Shown: piece after piece, positions 1 to 8,842 of the stretch
Position numbering within the stretch: the stretch's first letter is position 1
Layout of the letters: every line of letters begins with the position of its first letter
NCBI RefSeq assembly: GCF_013402815.2
Contig: NZ_CP084880.1
Span: 310,001 to 374,000, forward strand
Direction of reading: 5' to 3'
Length of the DNA stretch: 64,000 bases
DNA from: Natrinema halophilum
GTDB lineage: Archaea; Halobacteriota; Halobacteria; Halobacteriales; Natrialbaceae
Notes under the pieces: generated by a model
Database searches by the model: none
Seen by the model: the letters and a program-made list of their open reading frames with translations, nothing else
What the model was told of the DNA's origin: nothing
Program-made: the position numbers and the translations under genes

Positions 1-198
1 GCCGTCATCGACCCCGATCAGCGAGCGGTCCGTACGACTATCGATACTGGAGAGTCTCCGACCGGTGCCGTCGGTGGAATGGTTCGACCCGAGACGTCCG
101 CCAGCCAACGAATGCGGAGTTCGCTGGCATCACTCGGCCTCCCGGTGGGGGACCGGGAATCGACGGTTTGTCCAGATGATAACTGCTATTGTGGTTAA
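1..198 (+). CDS. C-terminal end of a YVTN beta-propeller repeat protein (5' truncated)
   Basis: Frame 1 is open from the first base to TAA at 196-198 and codes for 65 residues. The opening stretch (AVIDPDQRAVRTTIDTGESP, then TGAV) is the pattern of one YVTN-family beta-propeller blade: a V-D-x strand, a V-x-T-I-x-x-G turn and a small-residue tail. After the blade comes a polar tail ending in a Cys-rich stretch (CPDDNCYCG) with four cysteines that could bind metal or form disulfides. Such proteins are usually secreted or surface scaffolds. The substrate and full length cannot be judged because the start lies outside the window. The blade assignment rests on one repeat only. Confidence 0.6.
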   Translation, partial: AVIDPDQRAVRTTIDTGESPTGAVGGMVRPETSASQRMRSSLASLGLPVGDRESTVCPDDNCYCG

Positions 199-1249
199 CG
201 GGACGATCTGCACGTGGGACGTTTCGCTGTCAATTACCGCGGCCAAATGAACCAGCCGACCGTCCCAACCAGATAGTGACGCCTTCATTCGTCCTGCGTG
301 ATGCCGGCCGTCTAGCCGATCGATGGTTACAAATCAGTTATCTCGTCCTCTCGACTTGCTCTGTTCACACTTCGGTCGAGATACTACTCGGATGACCTCG
401 AACAGGCCGTTCGTACGGCTCGTGGCCGACGCCGCCTTTCGACGTGTTATTTCGAGCCACAACTAATATATAAAACATTTCTCATTTGACAGAGATGTAA
501 CCGCCGCCGATAGCATCGACGAAGTCGAGACGGGGAATCGAGTCAGAATCGAAACAGAAGGCCCGGACAAGTCCCAGACGGGATTGTTTTCGCCGTATCC
601 ATCGCCTGCCATAGATATCTAGCATCGTATGTGAAGCGGAATGTGGATTAGAATATTGGTATAAAGGAACAAGACAACTCTGTTCGATAATCCGACTTTC
701 ATCTGGCCGAAGAGAATCACAAATACAAATCTGCGATATGCGGTCGTATACGGCAAACATTCGTTGCCTGCGCCCTCTTACAATGTTCGACACGCGACTG
801 GCCGGGAACCAATATTGTACAATTATCTCAATTTTATAAGTTAGTATATTTTATAAAATTCTGGTAGTTATTGTGGGTGTGCTTGAATGAACATTCATAT
901 ATTTGTAGAGGTTCGGTGGTGTCGGGTTCGAAACAGATGTCGGGAACCCACCTCGAGAGCCAAGCGGTGCCGTTCGCTCACACCGGTCCATCTGTACCAG
1001 ATACGAATCGGGTCTCGTCGATCGCCTCGAGTACACGACGAACGCTATCGTGCTGTGAGACGCTGGAAATCGGCTCTCGTTTACAGATCGCTCGTGGAAC
1101 ATTACTGTGGGATCGGGAGATAAAGGTCGTCTCGGACAGCATTTGCTTCAATTTGCCACACGATGACGCGAGTGGCACGCTTCCAGACGAAAATGCCACC
1201 GTGACACAGCGACCGACGTATTAAATAGATCCCTGCTTTTTTTCCGTTG
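199..1249. other. about 1.05 kb without a recognisable gene
   Basis: This stretch is AT-rich, especially around 440-480 and 820-890. The open frames in it on both strands (for example 482-793 minus and 871-1224 plus) have no acidic haloarchaeal composition and match no family I know. A plus-frame run near 490-610 has acidic haloarchaea-like content but no start codon and may be a relic. I see no tRNA or terminal repeats. Confidence 0.5.
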
Positions 1250-1393
1250 ATGTTCGACGCTCAAGACAACCCTCGAACGGAGTCCACGTACGAATGCTTG
1301 CAGTGCGGTGAAATCACACAGGCGATGTCCCACCCCGGGTCCTGCTCGGAGTGTGGCGGCGACATTCAGAATCGAGCGAATTCTCTCGAATAG
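1250..1393 (+). CDS. rubrerythrin-like zinc-ribbon mini-protein
   Basis: This 47-residue protein starts MFDAQDNPRTES and carries two CxxC knuckles (ECLQC and CSEC) about 18 residues apart, followed by a short tail ending ANSLE. It is the haloarchaeal rubrerythrin-like domain family, which is nearly always 45-55 residues long and starts with the same M-x-D-x-x-x-x-P motif. The two CxxC pairs should bind one metal ion, zinc or iron. There is no diiron helical bundle, so it is not a true rubrerythrin. The role is unknown; the family is common as single genes in halophile genomes. It ends before moeA and need not be cotranscribed with it. Confidence 0.85.
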   Translation: MFDAQDNPRTESTYECLQCGEITQAMSHPGSCSECGGDIQNRANSLE

Positions 1394-1569
1394 CAGCCGC
1401 CTTGATGACCGGCAGTCGTTACGTCCGGGAGGTCGAAGACTGCGGCAAGGTACGTATCGTTGTTCCACTAACGGGGTTTGTGCCGAGGGGAGTACGTCTG
1501 GGGCTTTGGGGCTTTGACGACCGGGGAAGCGGGGCTCGATGTCGCCGTCACAACACGTCTGACTGAGTG

Positions 1570-2835
1570 ATGGACAACGTTTTAGTGACCATCGGGAAAG
1601 GCATGTACATGGGAGGCGACCACGAGGATCTTGTCTGGCGTCGAAATATTCTGGAGCAAGTACTGACTGTTCGACAGGAGGTTGCATCCACCGTTGGGAC
1701 AGAAACAGTCCCCATCGACTCGATTTCGGGGCGAACAATAGCCGAACCTGTCGTTGCCGACCGAGATATGCCGGAACACGACTTCGCGACCATGGACGGG
1801 TTCGCATTCGATGCGACGGACCCATATCCGTTGACCGTCGTCGAAGGGGAAGTCTATCCGGAAAATAAACCATCGGCGCTCGAATCGGGCGAAGCGATCC
1901 GCGTTGCGACGGGCGCACCAATTCCAGAGGCGGCGAACGCGGTGTTGAAACGGGAAGATGCAACCGTCGAAGACGGTTTGCTCCATGGAACCGACATTTC
2001 GCCGGGAACGTACACGTACGAACGTGGCGGGAACGTCAGTGAAGGTGACGTCCTCTTCGAACGAGGCGATCGTCTCTCGGCCAAAGATGCGATTCTCCTC
2101 GGTGACCTCGGAAAATCACGCGTCGACGTCACCGAAACCGTTTCGACGGGGGTTCTTGCGACGGGAACGGAGATCCACGAGGGCCGATCGCGCGACCTCG
2201 ATTCACCTATGTTGTCCGGTCTCGTCCGCTCGTGGGGACACGAAGCGACCTACGAGGGAACCGTCCCGGACGAGTACGATCGAATCGAATCGTCGATCGA
2301 AGAACTCGCGACGGAATACGACGTCGTCATCACGACGGGAGGGACGAGCGTCGGGCACAAGGATCACGTCATCCGAGCGTTAGAGTCGCTCGGATCGGTC
2401 GTCTTCCACCGTGTTCGACTTCGACCCGGCAAGCCCATCGCGCTTGCTCGATTACCCGACCACGATGCGATCGTCTTCGCCATCCCGGGGAAACCGATCG
2501 GCGCGCATACTGTCGCCACGCTCGTGATGCGGCCGTTCTTCACTGGCGAAACGTCGATACCGACGGTGCCTGCGTCCATGGAACGAGCGGTCTCTCTCGG
2601 GCCCGACGGCTTCGAATACGCGATTCCCGTGACCCTCTCTACGAACGCTGGTGATCGTCGGGCCATGCCGCTCGGTCACAGTGATTCGCCCCTGCAGGTA
2701 TACGACGACCGGTTCGATCCGAGCGTCCTCTCTTCGAGCACCCGTGCGAGTCAAGCGGACGGCATCGTTATCACTCGAACGGCGCTCGAGGCCGACGAGA
2801 ACGTCGAGGTCGTTCCGTATTCGGCAATCGAATGA
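1570..2835 (+). CDS. moeA: molybdopterin molybdotransferase MoeA family
   Basis: About 421 residues. MoeA inserts molybdate into adenylated molybdopterin to give active cofactor in the cytoplasm. The order is typical: an N-terminal segment with the RDMPEHDFATMDGFAF motif (the P-x-x-x-x-S/T-x-M-D-G-(F/Y)-A signature), the central MoCF-like domain with the TTGGTSVGHKD loop and the RPGKPIALA / IPGKP motifs, and a C-terminal beta domain. GTG 1567, ATG 1570 and ATG 1609 are all possible starts; I chose ATG 1570. The stop overlaps the ATG of the next gene by four bases, so it is translationally coupled to a MocA/YgfJ-type transferase. That pairing suggests a copy dedicated to the molybdenum hydroxylases further right rather than the housekeeping one, which is inference. 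Confidence 0.88.
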   Translation: MDNVLVTIGKGMYMGGDHEDLVWRRNILEQVLTVRQEVASTVGTETVPIDSISGRTIAEPVVADRDMPEHDFATMDGFAFDATDPYPLTVVEGEVYPENKPSALESGEAIRVATGAPIPEAANAVLKREDATVEDGLLHGTDISPGTYTYERGGNVSEGDVLFERGDRLSAKDAILLGDLGKSRVDVTETVSTGVLATGTEIHEGRSRDLDSPMLSGLVRSWGHEATYEGTVPDEYDRIESSIEELATEYDVVITTGGTSVGHKDHVIRALESLGSVVFHRVRLRPGKPIALARLPDHDAIVFAIPGKPIGAHTVATLVMRPFFTGETSIPTVPASMERAVSLGPDGFEYAIPVTLSTNAGDRRAMPLGHSDSPLQVYDDRFDPSVLSSSTRASQADGIVITRTALEADENVEVVPYSAIE

Positions 2836-3485
2836 CGCGGGAGGACCTTCCGGTCGTCGACCCGCCACCGGTCGACGAGATCGAACGGGACGGCTCCGTT
2901 CACGGCGTCGTTCTGGCGGCAGGGACGAGCGATCGATACGGGTCGAAGAACAAATTACTCGAAACGATCGACGGAACCCCGTTGATTCGGCACGCAGTCG
3001 CGACGCTCGTCGAATCCAGCGCCGCGCCGGTCACTGTCGTTCTGGGATACGATCGAGAACGCGTTCGAAGGGTGCTCAGCGAGTACGACGTGGACTATCA
3101 GTACAACGAGTCCTACGAGAACGGCCAGAGCACCTCGGTTCGAACGGGAATTTCGGCCGCTCGCGAGCGCGATTCGGATGCTGTCGTCTTTGCGCTCGGT
3201 GACATGCCGGCGGTATCCCCGACTACGGTCGATCTGCTCGTTTCCGCTTATCAATCGGGGTGTGGCTCGGTACTCACCGCTGGCTACGACGGAACGCGGG
3301 GAAATCCGGTATTGTTCGACTCGCGGCATTTCGACTCTCTCGGTTCCGTATCGGGTGACGTCGGCGGACGGACCGTGCTCCGAAACGCGTCAGATGCAGC
3401 TATCGTCGAAACTGGCGACCCGGGCGTTCTTCGGGACGTCGACCGTCCGGGCGACCGAGAACGAATGGACTCCGGCCCGAAATAG
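2832..3485 (+). CDS. MocA/YgfJ-type molybdenum cofactor nucleotidyltransferase
   Basis: This 217-residue NTP transferase has the nucleotide-binding signature LAAGTSDRYGSKNKLL at its N-terminus and the ALGDMPAVSP metal-binding motif mid-protein. The family (MobA-like, MocA or YgfJ) adds CMP or GMP to molybdenum cofactor. YgfJ-type members are recurring accessory proteins of selenium-dependent molybdenum hydroxylases, and MocA makes the cytosine dinucleotide form for xanthine-dehydrogenase-type enzymes. Which nucleotide is used here cannot be read from sequence. It overlaps moeA by ATGA. The tail after about residue 200 is polar and probably disordered. Confidence 0.82.
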   Translation: MTREDLPVVDPPPVDEIERDGSVHGVVLAAGTSDRYGSKNKLLETIDGTPLIRHAVATLVESSAAPVTVVLGYDRERVRRVLSEYDVDYQYNESYENGQSTSVRTGISAARERDSDAVVFALGDMPAVSPTTVDLLVSAYQSGCGSVLTAGYDGTRGNPVLFDSRHFDSLGSVSGDVGGRTVLRNASDAAIVETGDPGVLRDVDRPGDRERMDSGPK

Positions 3486-3563
3486 CCGACAGGGGACTCC
3501 GATGAGTAACGGAGTATGCGGTGACAGTATCGAACGAAGCCCGAACCGTAAACGTGGGACAGT

Positions 3564-4373
3564 TCAGTGGTTTTTCGCTTCTGTTTCGTCCGCGACGTAC
3601 AGGCTTCGACGAAGGAGAAGCGGCATGAGCGATTCTTTTCCCATCACTTCCGTTTCTGGATCCGCCGCGTCATTATCGTAACGCTTGACTCGGTACGTGT
3701 CGAGTTCGTTCCGGTTTTCGGTGACGCATTCGAGCACTTCGAGGACGTCACCGGTCATCTCGTCTCGATAGGTCGTTCCGATTTCGATACCAATGACGGG
3801 GACGTCTGCCGGCCAATCCCAGTTGAAGTTGCGGGCGTACTGACCGAACTGCCAGACGAGATGATCCAAATCGGTGTCGTCGGTTACCTCTACTGCCAGT
3901 TGTTCGAGCTTTCGATCCCAGTAGTCGATCACGCAGGCTTTGAGGTCGTCCTGCAAGGTGTTTTCGACCAACCGTTTCTCGATGGGGTATCCGATTTCGA
4001 TACCGACGATAGCGTGATGATCGAGATGGGTGAGACAGCGTTGGCATTCCATCTCGTACACGGGGATGTCGATCGGGTTTTCGACGGACAGATGTGCCAT
4101 TTCTTTGCCACAGTTGGGACACCAGAGGAACAACACCTGATTATCGACCGTGGTCAGTTCGTCGAATACGGTTAAATCATCGAAGGCTTTCTCTTCAGGT
4201 GCCGGTTCGGATTCGATCGATTCCGCGTTCGGTGCAGTAGCGTGTGCGTATTGAGCCAACTCGTGGTCCTTAAGTAGCGACTTGATGACCGAATCATGAG
4301 ATGAGTGCGATTCCTCATCCTGTATCTTTTCTAATTGCTTCTTCGTCCAGTCGCGTATTCTGATTGTGGCCAT
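3564..4373 (-). CDS. ribbon-helix-helix and zinc-knuckle protein, haloarchaeal
   Basis: 269 residues. The first about 45 (starting MATIRIRDWTKKQLEKIQ) have the ribbon-helix-helix layout: a short basic strand followed by two helices. This suggests dimeric DNA binding. A polar acidic linker follows, then a CxxC ... CxxC pair (WCPNCGKE and ECQRC) consistent with one zinc site, and an alpha/beta C-terminal half of unknown fold. I do not recognise a characterised homologue. It faces moeA-mocA convergently and starts the minus-strand accessory block that also holds the S17e-like and rdfA genes. It may be a regulator of that block, but no operator is evident. Confidence 0.55.
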   Translation of the reverse strand: MATIRIRDWTKKQLEKIQDEESHSSHDSVIKSLLKDHELAQYAHATAPNAESIESEPAPEEKAFDDLTVFDELTTVDNQVLFLWCPNCGKEMAHLSVENPIDIPVYEMECQRCLTHLDHHAIVGIEIGYPIEKRLVENTLQDDLKACVIDYWDRKLEQLAVEVTDDTDLDHLVWQFGQYARNFNWDWPADVPVIGIEIGTTYRDEMTGDVLEVLECVTENRNELDTYRVKRYDNDAADPETEVMGKESLMPLLLRRSLYVADETEAKNH

Positions 4374-4492
4374 ACCATATACGCTCCGTACAATCGTGGT
4401 TAATTGTTTCTACTGTTCGCTCTAACGGGGCTAGTATGAGAGTGACAGATTCGAACAGCCGTGATCGAATGGGCACATCTCCGGCGATTTGT

Positions 4493-4681
4493 TCATTGAG
4501 CGTTATCAGTCCGCTCTCGAGTGACGTACCCGGCGATTCGGTTGCGTATCCGTTTCGATTCGACGTCGGTTAATTTCTCGACCCGATTTTTGTTTTCCTC
4601 GAAGTCAGACGAGAAACCCTCGGGATATCGTTCGAGAAGCGTGTTTCCGACGTTGATGATGTTTTCTGAATCGGCTGCCAT
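4493..4681 (-). CDS. ribosomal protein S17e-like mini-protein (copy A)
   Basis: 62 residues. The layout matches archaeal S17e (eS17): a short N-terminus, GNTLLERYPEGF, a charged N-K-x-x-V helix, and the family signature RIRNRIAGYVTRE at the C-terminus. Canonical halobacterial S17e is about 60-65 residues and starts with a conserved basic segment (roughly MAIKPxYVKKTG). Here the start is MAADSENIINVGN, so the basic rRNA-contacting end is lost. It sits alone in an accessory island, not in a ribosomal operon. It could be a specialised ribosome component, a paralogue with a new role, or a decaying duplicate. A second copy lies at 6673-6855. Confidence 0.7.
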   Translation of the reverse strand: MAADSENIINVGNTLLERYPEGFSSDFEENKNRVEKLTDVESKRIRNRIAGYVTRERTDNAQ

Positions 4682-5141
4682 TTTCGAATGTGTCTGTGTG
4701 TGCCAAACACAATAACGTTTGCCAAGTAGTCAATAAATTTTGATTTACGGTGATAGTGTATCGGCCAACGTCGTTTGCTACGGCGTACGCTTCGGGGTTG
4801 AGACAGCGGTGTCGCGACTGTCGCTATCGCTTCGCGGCGAAACGTGGCCGTCACCGTCATGAGTACGTGCAACCATAGGCGTCGTTGAATGTCATTGCAC
4901 GCCCTGATCGCGAATTCGCAGCCAGCGCCCATTCGCTGGCCGCAGCAGTGAGAGCGGTGGCTCCACCGTTTCAACGACTACTATCGCCTGTCAAGTGAGG
5001 GCCACCCGTGTATACATCCTATATACAGATGGTTCACAGGGTGTATACTTGTGGGTATTCTCCCGACATTCTACTGACCATACCAGTTCCCTGCCGTGAC
5101 CGATGTCGATATATTGATTACGGATGGGAGACTGAAGTTGA
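4682..5141. other. 460 bases without a gene; two direct GTGTATAC repeats
   Basis: No coding frame here is convincing. The octamer GTGTATAC occurs at 5008-5015 and again at 5041-5048, 33 bases apart (about three helical turns), about 95-135 bases upstream of the next plus-strand gene. This spacing would suit cooperative binding of a regulator, but the site is unproven. A short plus-strand run near 4787-4876 with two cysteines resembles a transposase zinc knuckle only weakly. Confidence 0.35.
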
Positions 5142-5399
5142 ATGGTAGCAGTTAGCATGCAATCGCGACTTACAGTAACCAGGATCGAATCGATTCCCTC
5201 GTCGGTGAATGTCCGCCACATCGACGAACTCTCCACGAGGGCCAAAGAATATCTCTATCGGGTCGTATGTGAGGACGGTCAGATAGCGGTCGATGCGGAT
5301 GTGAAAGCGGAGCTCGCCCGGTGCGACGTCGTCAAATTCACCGACTATTACCGTATCTCGGTTGTCGAACCGCATGCGAGCGGTCACGTTACTGCCTAG
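5142..5399 (+). CDS. small haloarchaeal protein of unknown function
   Basis: 85 residues, or 80 if it starts at the second ATG (5157, MQSRLTV). It has a helix with LSTRAKEYLYRVVCEDG followed by a short strand-turn ending DVVKFTDYYRISV. Small haloarchaeal proteins with the motif L-S-x-R-A-(K/R)-E-x-x-x-x-x-(V/L) then D-Y-Y-R-I/V are common orphan genes of unknown role. There is no signal peptide, membrane segment or metal motif. It is the only plus-strand gene in this block. Coding composition (acidic, GC-rich third positions) supports it as real. Confidence 0.6.
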   Translation: MVAVSMQSRLTVTRIESIPSSVNVRHIDELSTRAKEYLYRVVCEDGQIAVDADVKAELARCDVVKFTDYYRISVVEPHASGHVTA

Positions 5400-5517
5400 A
5401 CGTTCTTCTCTGACTCGTCGAACACGGTGGACGGGTACGTTTACGCGCACACTCGAGTGGGTTAGCGAGATCGGTATCTGGGGTCGCCGAGTGATGTGAG
5501 CGGGGAGTGAACCAGCG

Positions 5518-6510
5518 TCAGGCCCGGGAAGGCGCTTCGTTCCGTATACATTCTTCCACCTCTGAAATGCTGATATCGCAGCGAGAGTTGGTGAGTCGAC
5601 CGGTAACGAACGAAATGACACCTAACTCGTTCAGTACCCGTCGTGTCTGGTCGTGATCCAGATCGAGCGCCCGTTTGACTTCGGAGACCGTTCTAGAACG
5701 ATTGAGTATCTCCGTTAGATCCGCCACGGTCAGGTTTCGCGGCACACCGACTCCGTCAGCGATGAGCGATTCCTCCTCGTCGAGATCCGTATCGGCCAAA
5801 ATCTCGGCGACGGACCGTTCACCGAACCCCGACTGTGATGCATCATCTGCGGGCGATTCAGCGTCTCTGTCGCCCGACGACGACGAAGACTCGTCCTCTG
5901 TTGAAGACGCGGTCTCCGTTCCGACTGTTGACGATTGCGGTCCATCGGTATTCGTCGTTACATCGTCCGCGCTCTCCGATTCAGTATCGTCGATAGTTTG
6001 ATCGTCCGATTCGTCGGCTGACTCGTCTGGATCATGGATACCGTATTTTACCATGTATCGCCGTACGGTTTCAGACGTCACGTCGACTCCCAGCGCGTCG
6101 GTCATTTTGGGGAAGGAGTCGTACTGTTCATACACCGTTTCGAGGACGTCCGGGTCTTTGTACGGCGGTGTACTAGCAGGCGTCGCGAACGCTTCGGCCG
6201 ATTTCACACTCCGTGGAAGGGACCCAGACTGATGCGTCTCGAGTGTTCTATCACCGCTGCCGGCGGGGATGGAGAATTCGAGAGTGACGTCGACGTGTCC
6301 GTCAGTTAAATTTTCCTCGGCTGCCTGAACCGTCACATCGTCGCTCAATCTCCCGCCGTCGATCACCGGGACACCGACCTGGACGCGCGCAGTAACCGTT
6401 TCCGTGTCGCCGTCCGTTTCGGCGAGGGCTACACTCCGTACTTTTTTGTCAGTCTGCTCGAGATCTGCGAGAATCTCGGCAAACTCCCCAATCGCGGCGC
6501 TAACCACCAT
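5518..6510 (-). CDS. haloarchaeal protein with two predicted helix-turn-helix segments
   Basis: 330 residues in three parts. Residues 1-about 105 form a beta-rich domain of unknown fold. Residues about 110-160 hold a DNA-binding-like helical segment (around YEQYDSFPKMTDALGVD and ETVRRYMVKYGIHDP), which resembles a recombinase-type HTH. A very acidic, Ser-rich linker (about 160-250) joins this to a C-terminal helical domain with RTVSEVKRALDLDHDQTRRV, also HTH-like. I know no characterised homologue. It may be a nucleoid or regulatory protein of the surrounding island. The start ATG at 6510 is the only one that keeps the N-terminal domain intact. Confidence 0.6.
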   Translation of the reverse strand: MVVSAAIGEFAEILADLEQTDKKVRSVALAETDGDTETVTARVQVGVPVIDGGRLSDDVTVQAAEENLTDGHVDVTLEFSIPAGSGDRTLETHQSGSLPRSVKSAEAFATPASTPPYKDPDVLETVYEQYDSFPKMTDALGVDVTSETVRRYMVKYGIHDPDESADESDDQTIDDTESESADDVTTNTDGPQSSTVGTETASSTEDESSSSSGDRDAESPADDASQSGFGERSVAEILADTDLDEEESLIADGVGVPRNLTVADLTEILNRSRTVSEVKRALDLDHDQTRRVLNELGVISFVTGRLTNSRCDISISEVEECIRNEAPSRA

Positions 6511-6672
6511 ACTGTCTTGTTACCCAATAACATACAACTGTGTGGGGGTACCGGTAATTTTTTCCTGAATAGAATGATACCGGACGTTCCACGCCTTCCA
6601 GCGGGCAGACCTGTGAATGAATACGCGACGACGGCCGACTGGAGAAGTGGGGATACGAGTCGATTCGCTGCG

Positions 6673-6855
6673 TCAATGCGACTGCTTTTGCCGGGTGATG
6701 TATCCGGCGATGCGGTTTCGGAGCCGATTCGAACTGACGTAGGTCATGTTTTGGACGACTTCCTTGTTTGCGCTAAATTCGGTCGAAAACGCGTCCGGAT
6801 ACTGCTTGAGAAGCCGATTGCCGATATTCATTACGTCGTCTGGATCAGAGGTCAT
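6673..6855 (-). CDS. ribosomal protein S17e-like mini-protein (copy B)
   Basis: 60 residues, with the same architecture as the copy at 4493-4681: GNRLLKQYPDAF in the first helix and the C-terminal signature RLRNRIAGYITRQ. The two copies agree at the family core but differ across most of the N-terminal half, so they are old paralogues and not a recent duplication. Neither has the usual basic N-terminus of halobacterial S17e. This copy lies between the HTH-containing protein and the SMC-like gene, all on the minus strand. Function is unknown. Confidence 0.7.
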   Translation of the reverse strand: MTSDPDDVMNIGNRLLKQYPDAFSTEFSANKEVVQNMTYVSSNRLRNRIAGYITRQKQSH

Positions 6856-7051
6856 TTTCAGCCTACATTCAGCCGAGGTGGGGTTAAAGTCTTCGTTTGC
6901 GGTGGCTATCGTCGGTTTTCGGACTCGGAGGCGGAACCGTAGTCGATCGCCTCAGTCGGAACGACGGTTCTCACCGCGATCTGGTTCGGCATCCGGCACC
7001 GTTTCGACTCAGCGGGTCAGCTGCGAATATATAGTGAACGCTGCGTGGATA

Positions 7052-8842
7052 CTAGTCGGCGTCGATAGCGTCGCGGCTTGCCACCGACCACGATGTCGGA
7101 TCGATAGTCCGACCGTCACTGGTCGTGTGTTCCGGATACGTGGTGAAAACGAGGTACTCGGTTCGTTTGTCGAGGTACTCGACGAGCGTTTGCAGATTTT
7201 CGTCCGCGAGGCTTCCAACACCATCCACGAGCAGTATCGGCACCGCCTCGTCGACGTCGAACGATTCGTATCCCGCGAGTGCGGCAATGAAGCCGATCAG
7301 TTCGAGTTCACCTTCGCTGAGCGCCTCGAGGTTCGCTTCGCGGCCTTCCCGTGCCACGACCAGATCGAACCCGCCGGTCAGATGTGCTGATTCGAACCCG
7401 GTTTCGAACCGTTCGCTGATTTCCCGGATCGAGTCGCTAAATTCGTCGCGCGCCTGCTGTTTGATCTCCTGCTTTCGATTTCTGAGTTCCTCGATCTCTC
7501 GTTGAATCTCTTCTCGCTCCGCTTCCAGGGTTTCGATCTGATCGGCGCGCGATTCGAGTTCGTCGAGTTCGGTGCGTGCATCTTTAAGCTCCGCTTTCCG
7601 GTACTTGATTTCGCTTTCTACGTCCGCAATCGCATCGACCGTTTCGTCGACCATCTCGCTGAGGGTTTCGACGCGCTCGTCTGCGCTTTCGAAGCGGTCG
7701 CGGGCCTCCTCGAGACTTTGCTTTCGATCGGCGAGCTTTTCCTCGAGATCCTCGATTTCCCCCTCTAAGTCTCGTTTCCGCCGCCGCGCCTGAGCACGCT
7801 CTTCCCGTCGCGCCTCGAGTTTTTCGACCTGATCACGGCGTGTTTTGAGCTGGGCGCGTTTCTCGGTGATTTTCTCCCCGAGCGCGTCGAGCCGATTCTC
7901 GAGGTCGGATCGGGACACCGTCGAATCGCAGGTCCAGCAGACGACCGAGTCGCCGGAGAGTTCTCGGTTGACGGTAGTAATGAGGTCCAGGTGATCCTCT
8001 TCGAGAACCAGTTCGTTGGCCGAGTAGACGTTCTGCAACATCTCCAGTGCTCGGTTTACTTCCTGGCGCTTCTCGCGTGCGTCTTCGAGTTCGGATTCGA
8101 CGGTGTCATCTTCGTCGATATCGATGCTCTCGAGTTCAGAGCGGCGGTCCTCGAGGCGGTTTTCGACGCGCTCGATCGTCTGATCCAGGCGTTCGAGCTG
8201 GCTTTTCGCTTGGCTGCGGTTTGCCTGTGCCTGACTCAATTCGCTTTGCACGGACGTGGATTGCTCTTCGGAGCCGGACGCGTTGGAAAACTCCTCACGT
8301 CGGTCGTGGAGGTCTTCGATTTCGGTTTCGAGTTGCGTCACGCGCTCTTGAAGACCGGGGAGTCGCTTCCGTGCTTCTTTCGCCTGCGCTAACTCAGAAT
8401 CGATTCCTTCGCGCTCGCTTTTGAGATCCGCGATCTGGACGTCGATGTTCTGGAAATCGAGCGGACGAAGCAAGACCTCTTCCAGGTTCTTTCCCTCCCG
8501 AACGGCCCGCCGGATCTCGTTTTGCTCGCCGAGACACGCAAACAACGAGGTTCGGGCGATGTCGTATTCGGTCTCGAGATAGGGGGTTCCGTCGACGTCC
8601 ACCACGCCGTTAGATCGGCTGAGGTCGACTGAAACTGTTTTTTCCGGCGTTTGAAGGTAGACGCTTCCATGATCTTTTCCTTCTGTGAGCGTTGCTGCCG
8701 TTCCGAGGCCTGTTTTGATCGCTTCGATGAAACTCGACTTCCCTTGCCAGTTCGAGCCCTTGACCGCGTTCAGTCCGGGCTCGAGTTCTGCACTCCCCTC
8801 GTAAATTCCGGCGATGTTCTCGATTTCGATTTTCCAGGTCAT
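7052..8842 (-). CDS. archaea-specific SMC-related (Rad50-like) ATPase with zinc hook
   Basis: 596 residues from ATG 8842. Features in order: a Walker A loop GSNWQGKSS near residues 29-37, an ATPase N-lobe, a long charged coiled coil (about 160-490) interrupted at its middle by CWTC, the CxxC zinc-hook motif of Rad50-type proteins, then the signature-like LSEGELELIG and a Walker B-like ILLVDGVGSL. The Walker B acidic pair is D-G, not D-E, so hydrolysis may be slow or use another residue. It is too short for a true SMC and has no Mre11 neighbour. It overlaps the rdfA-family gene by ATGA, so the two are co-translated. The role is probably DNA or chromatin handling, by analogy only. Confidence 0.82.
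   Translation of the reverse strand: MTWKIEIENIAGIYEGSAELEPGLNAVKGSNWQGKSSFIEAIKTGLGTAATLTEGKDHGSVYLQTPEKTVSVDLSRSNGVVDVDGTPYLETEYDIARTSLFACLGEQNEIRRAVREGKNLEEVLLRPLDFQNIDVQIADLKSEREGIDSELAQAKEARKRLPGLQERVTQLETEIEDLHDRREEFSNASGSEEQSTSVQSELSQAQANRSQAKSQLERLDQTIERVENRLEDRRSELESIDIDEDDTVESELEDAREKRQEVNRALEMLQNVYSANELVLEEDHLDLITTVNRELSGDSVVCWTCDSTVSRSDLENRLDALGEKITEKRAQLKTRRDQVEKLEARREERAQARRRKRDLEGEIEDLEEKLADRKQSLEEARDRFESADERVETLSEMVDETVDAIADVESEIKYRKAELKDARTELDELESRADQIETLEAEREEIQREIEELRNRKQEIKQQARDEFSDSIREISERFETGFESAHLTGGFDLVVAREGREANLEALSEGELELIGFIAALAGYESFDVDEAVPILLVDGVGSLADENLQTLVEYLDKRTEYLVFTTYPEHTTSDGRTIDPTSWSVASRDAIDAD

Noticed and set aside
482-793. 103-residue minus-strand ORF
   Set aside because: Basic, cysteine-rich composition unlike haloarchaeal proteins, no family features, and embedded in AT-rich non-coding DNA.
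4787-4876. Short plus-strand stretch with two cysteines resembling a transposase zinc knuckle
   Set aside because: Only two cysteines, stops on both sides, and no terminal repeats; too weak to call a mobile element.
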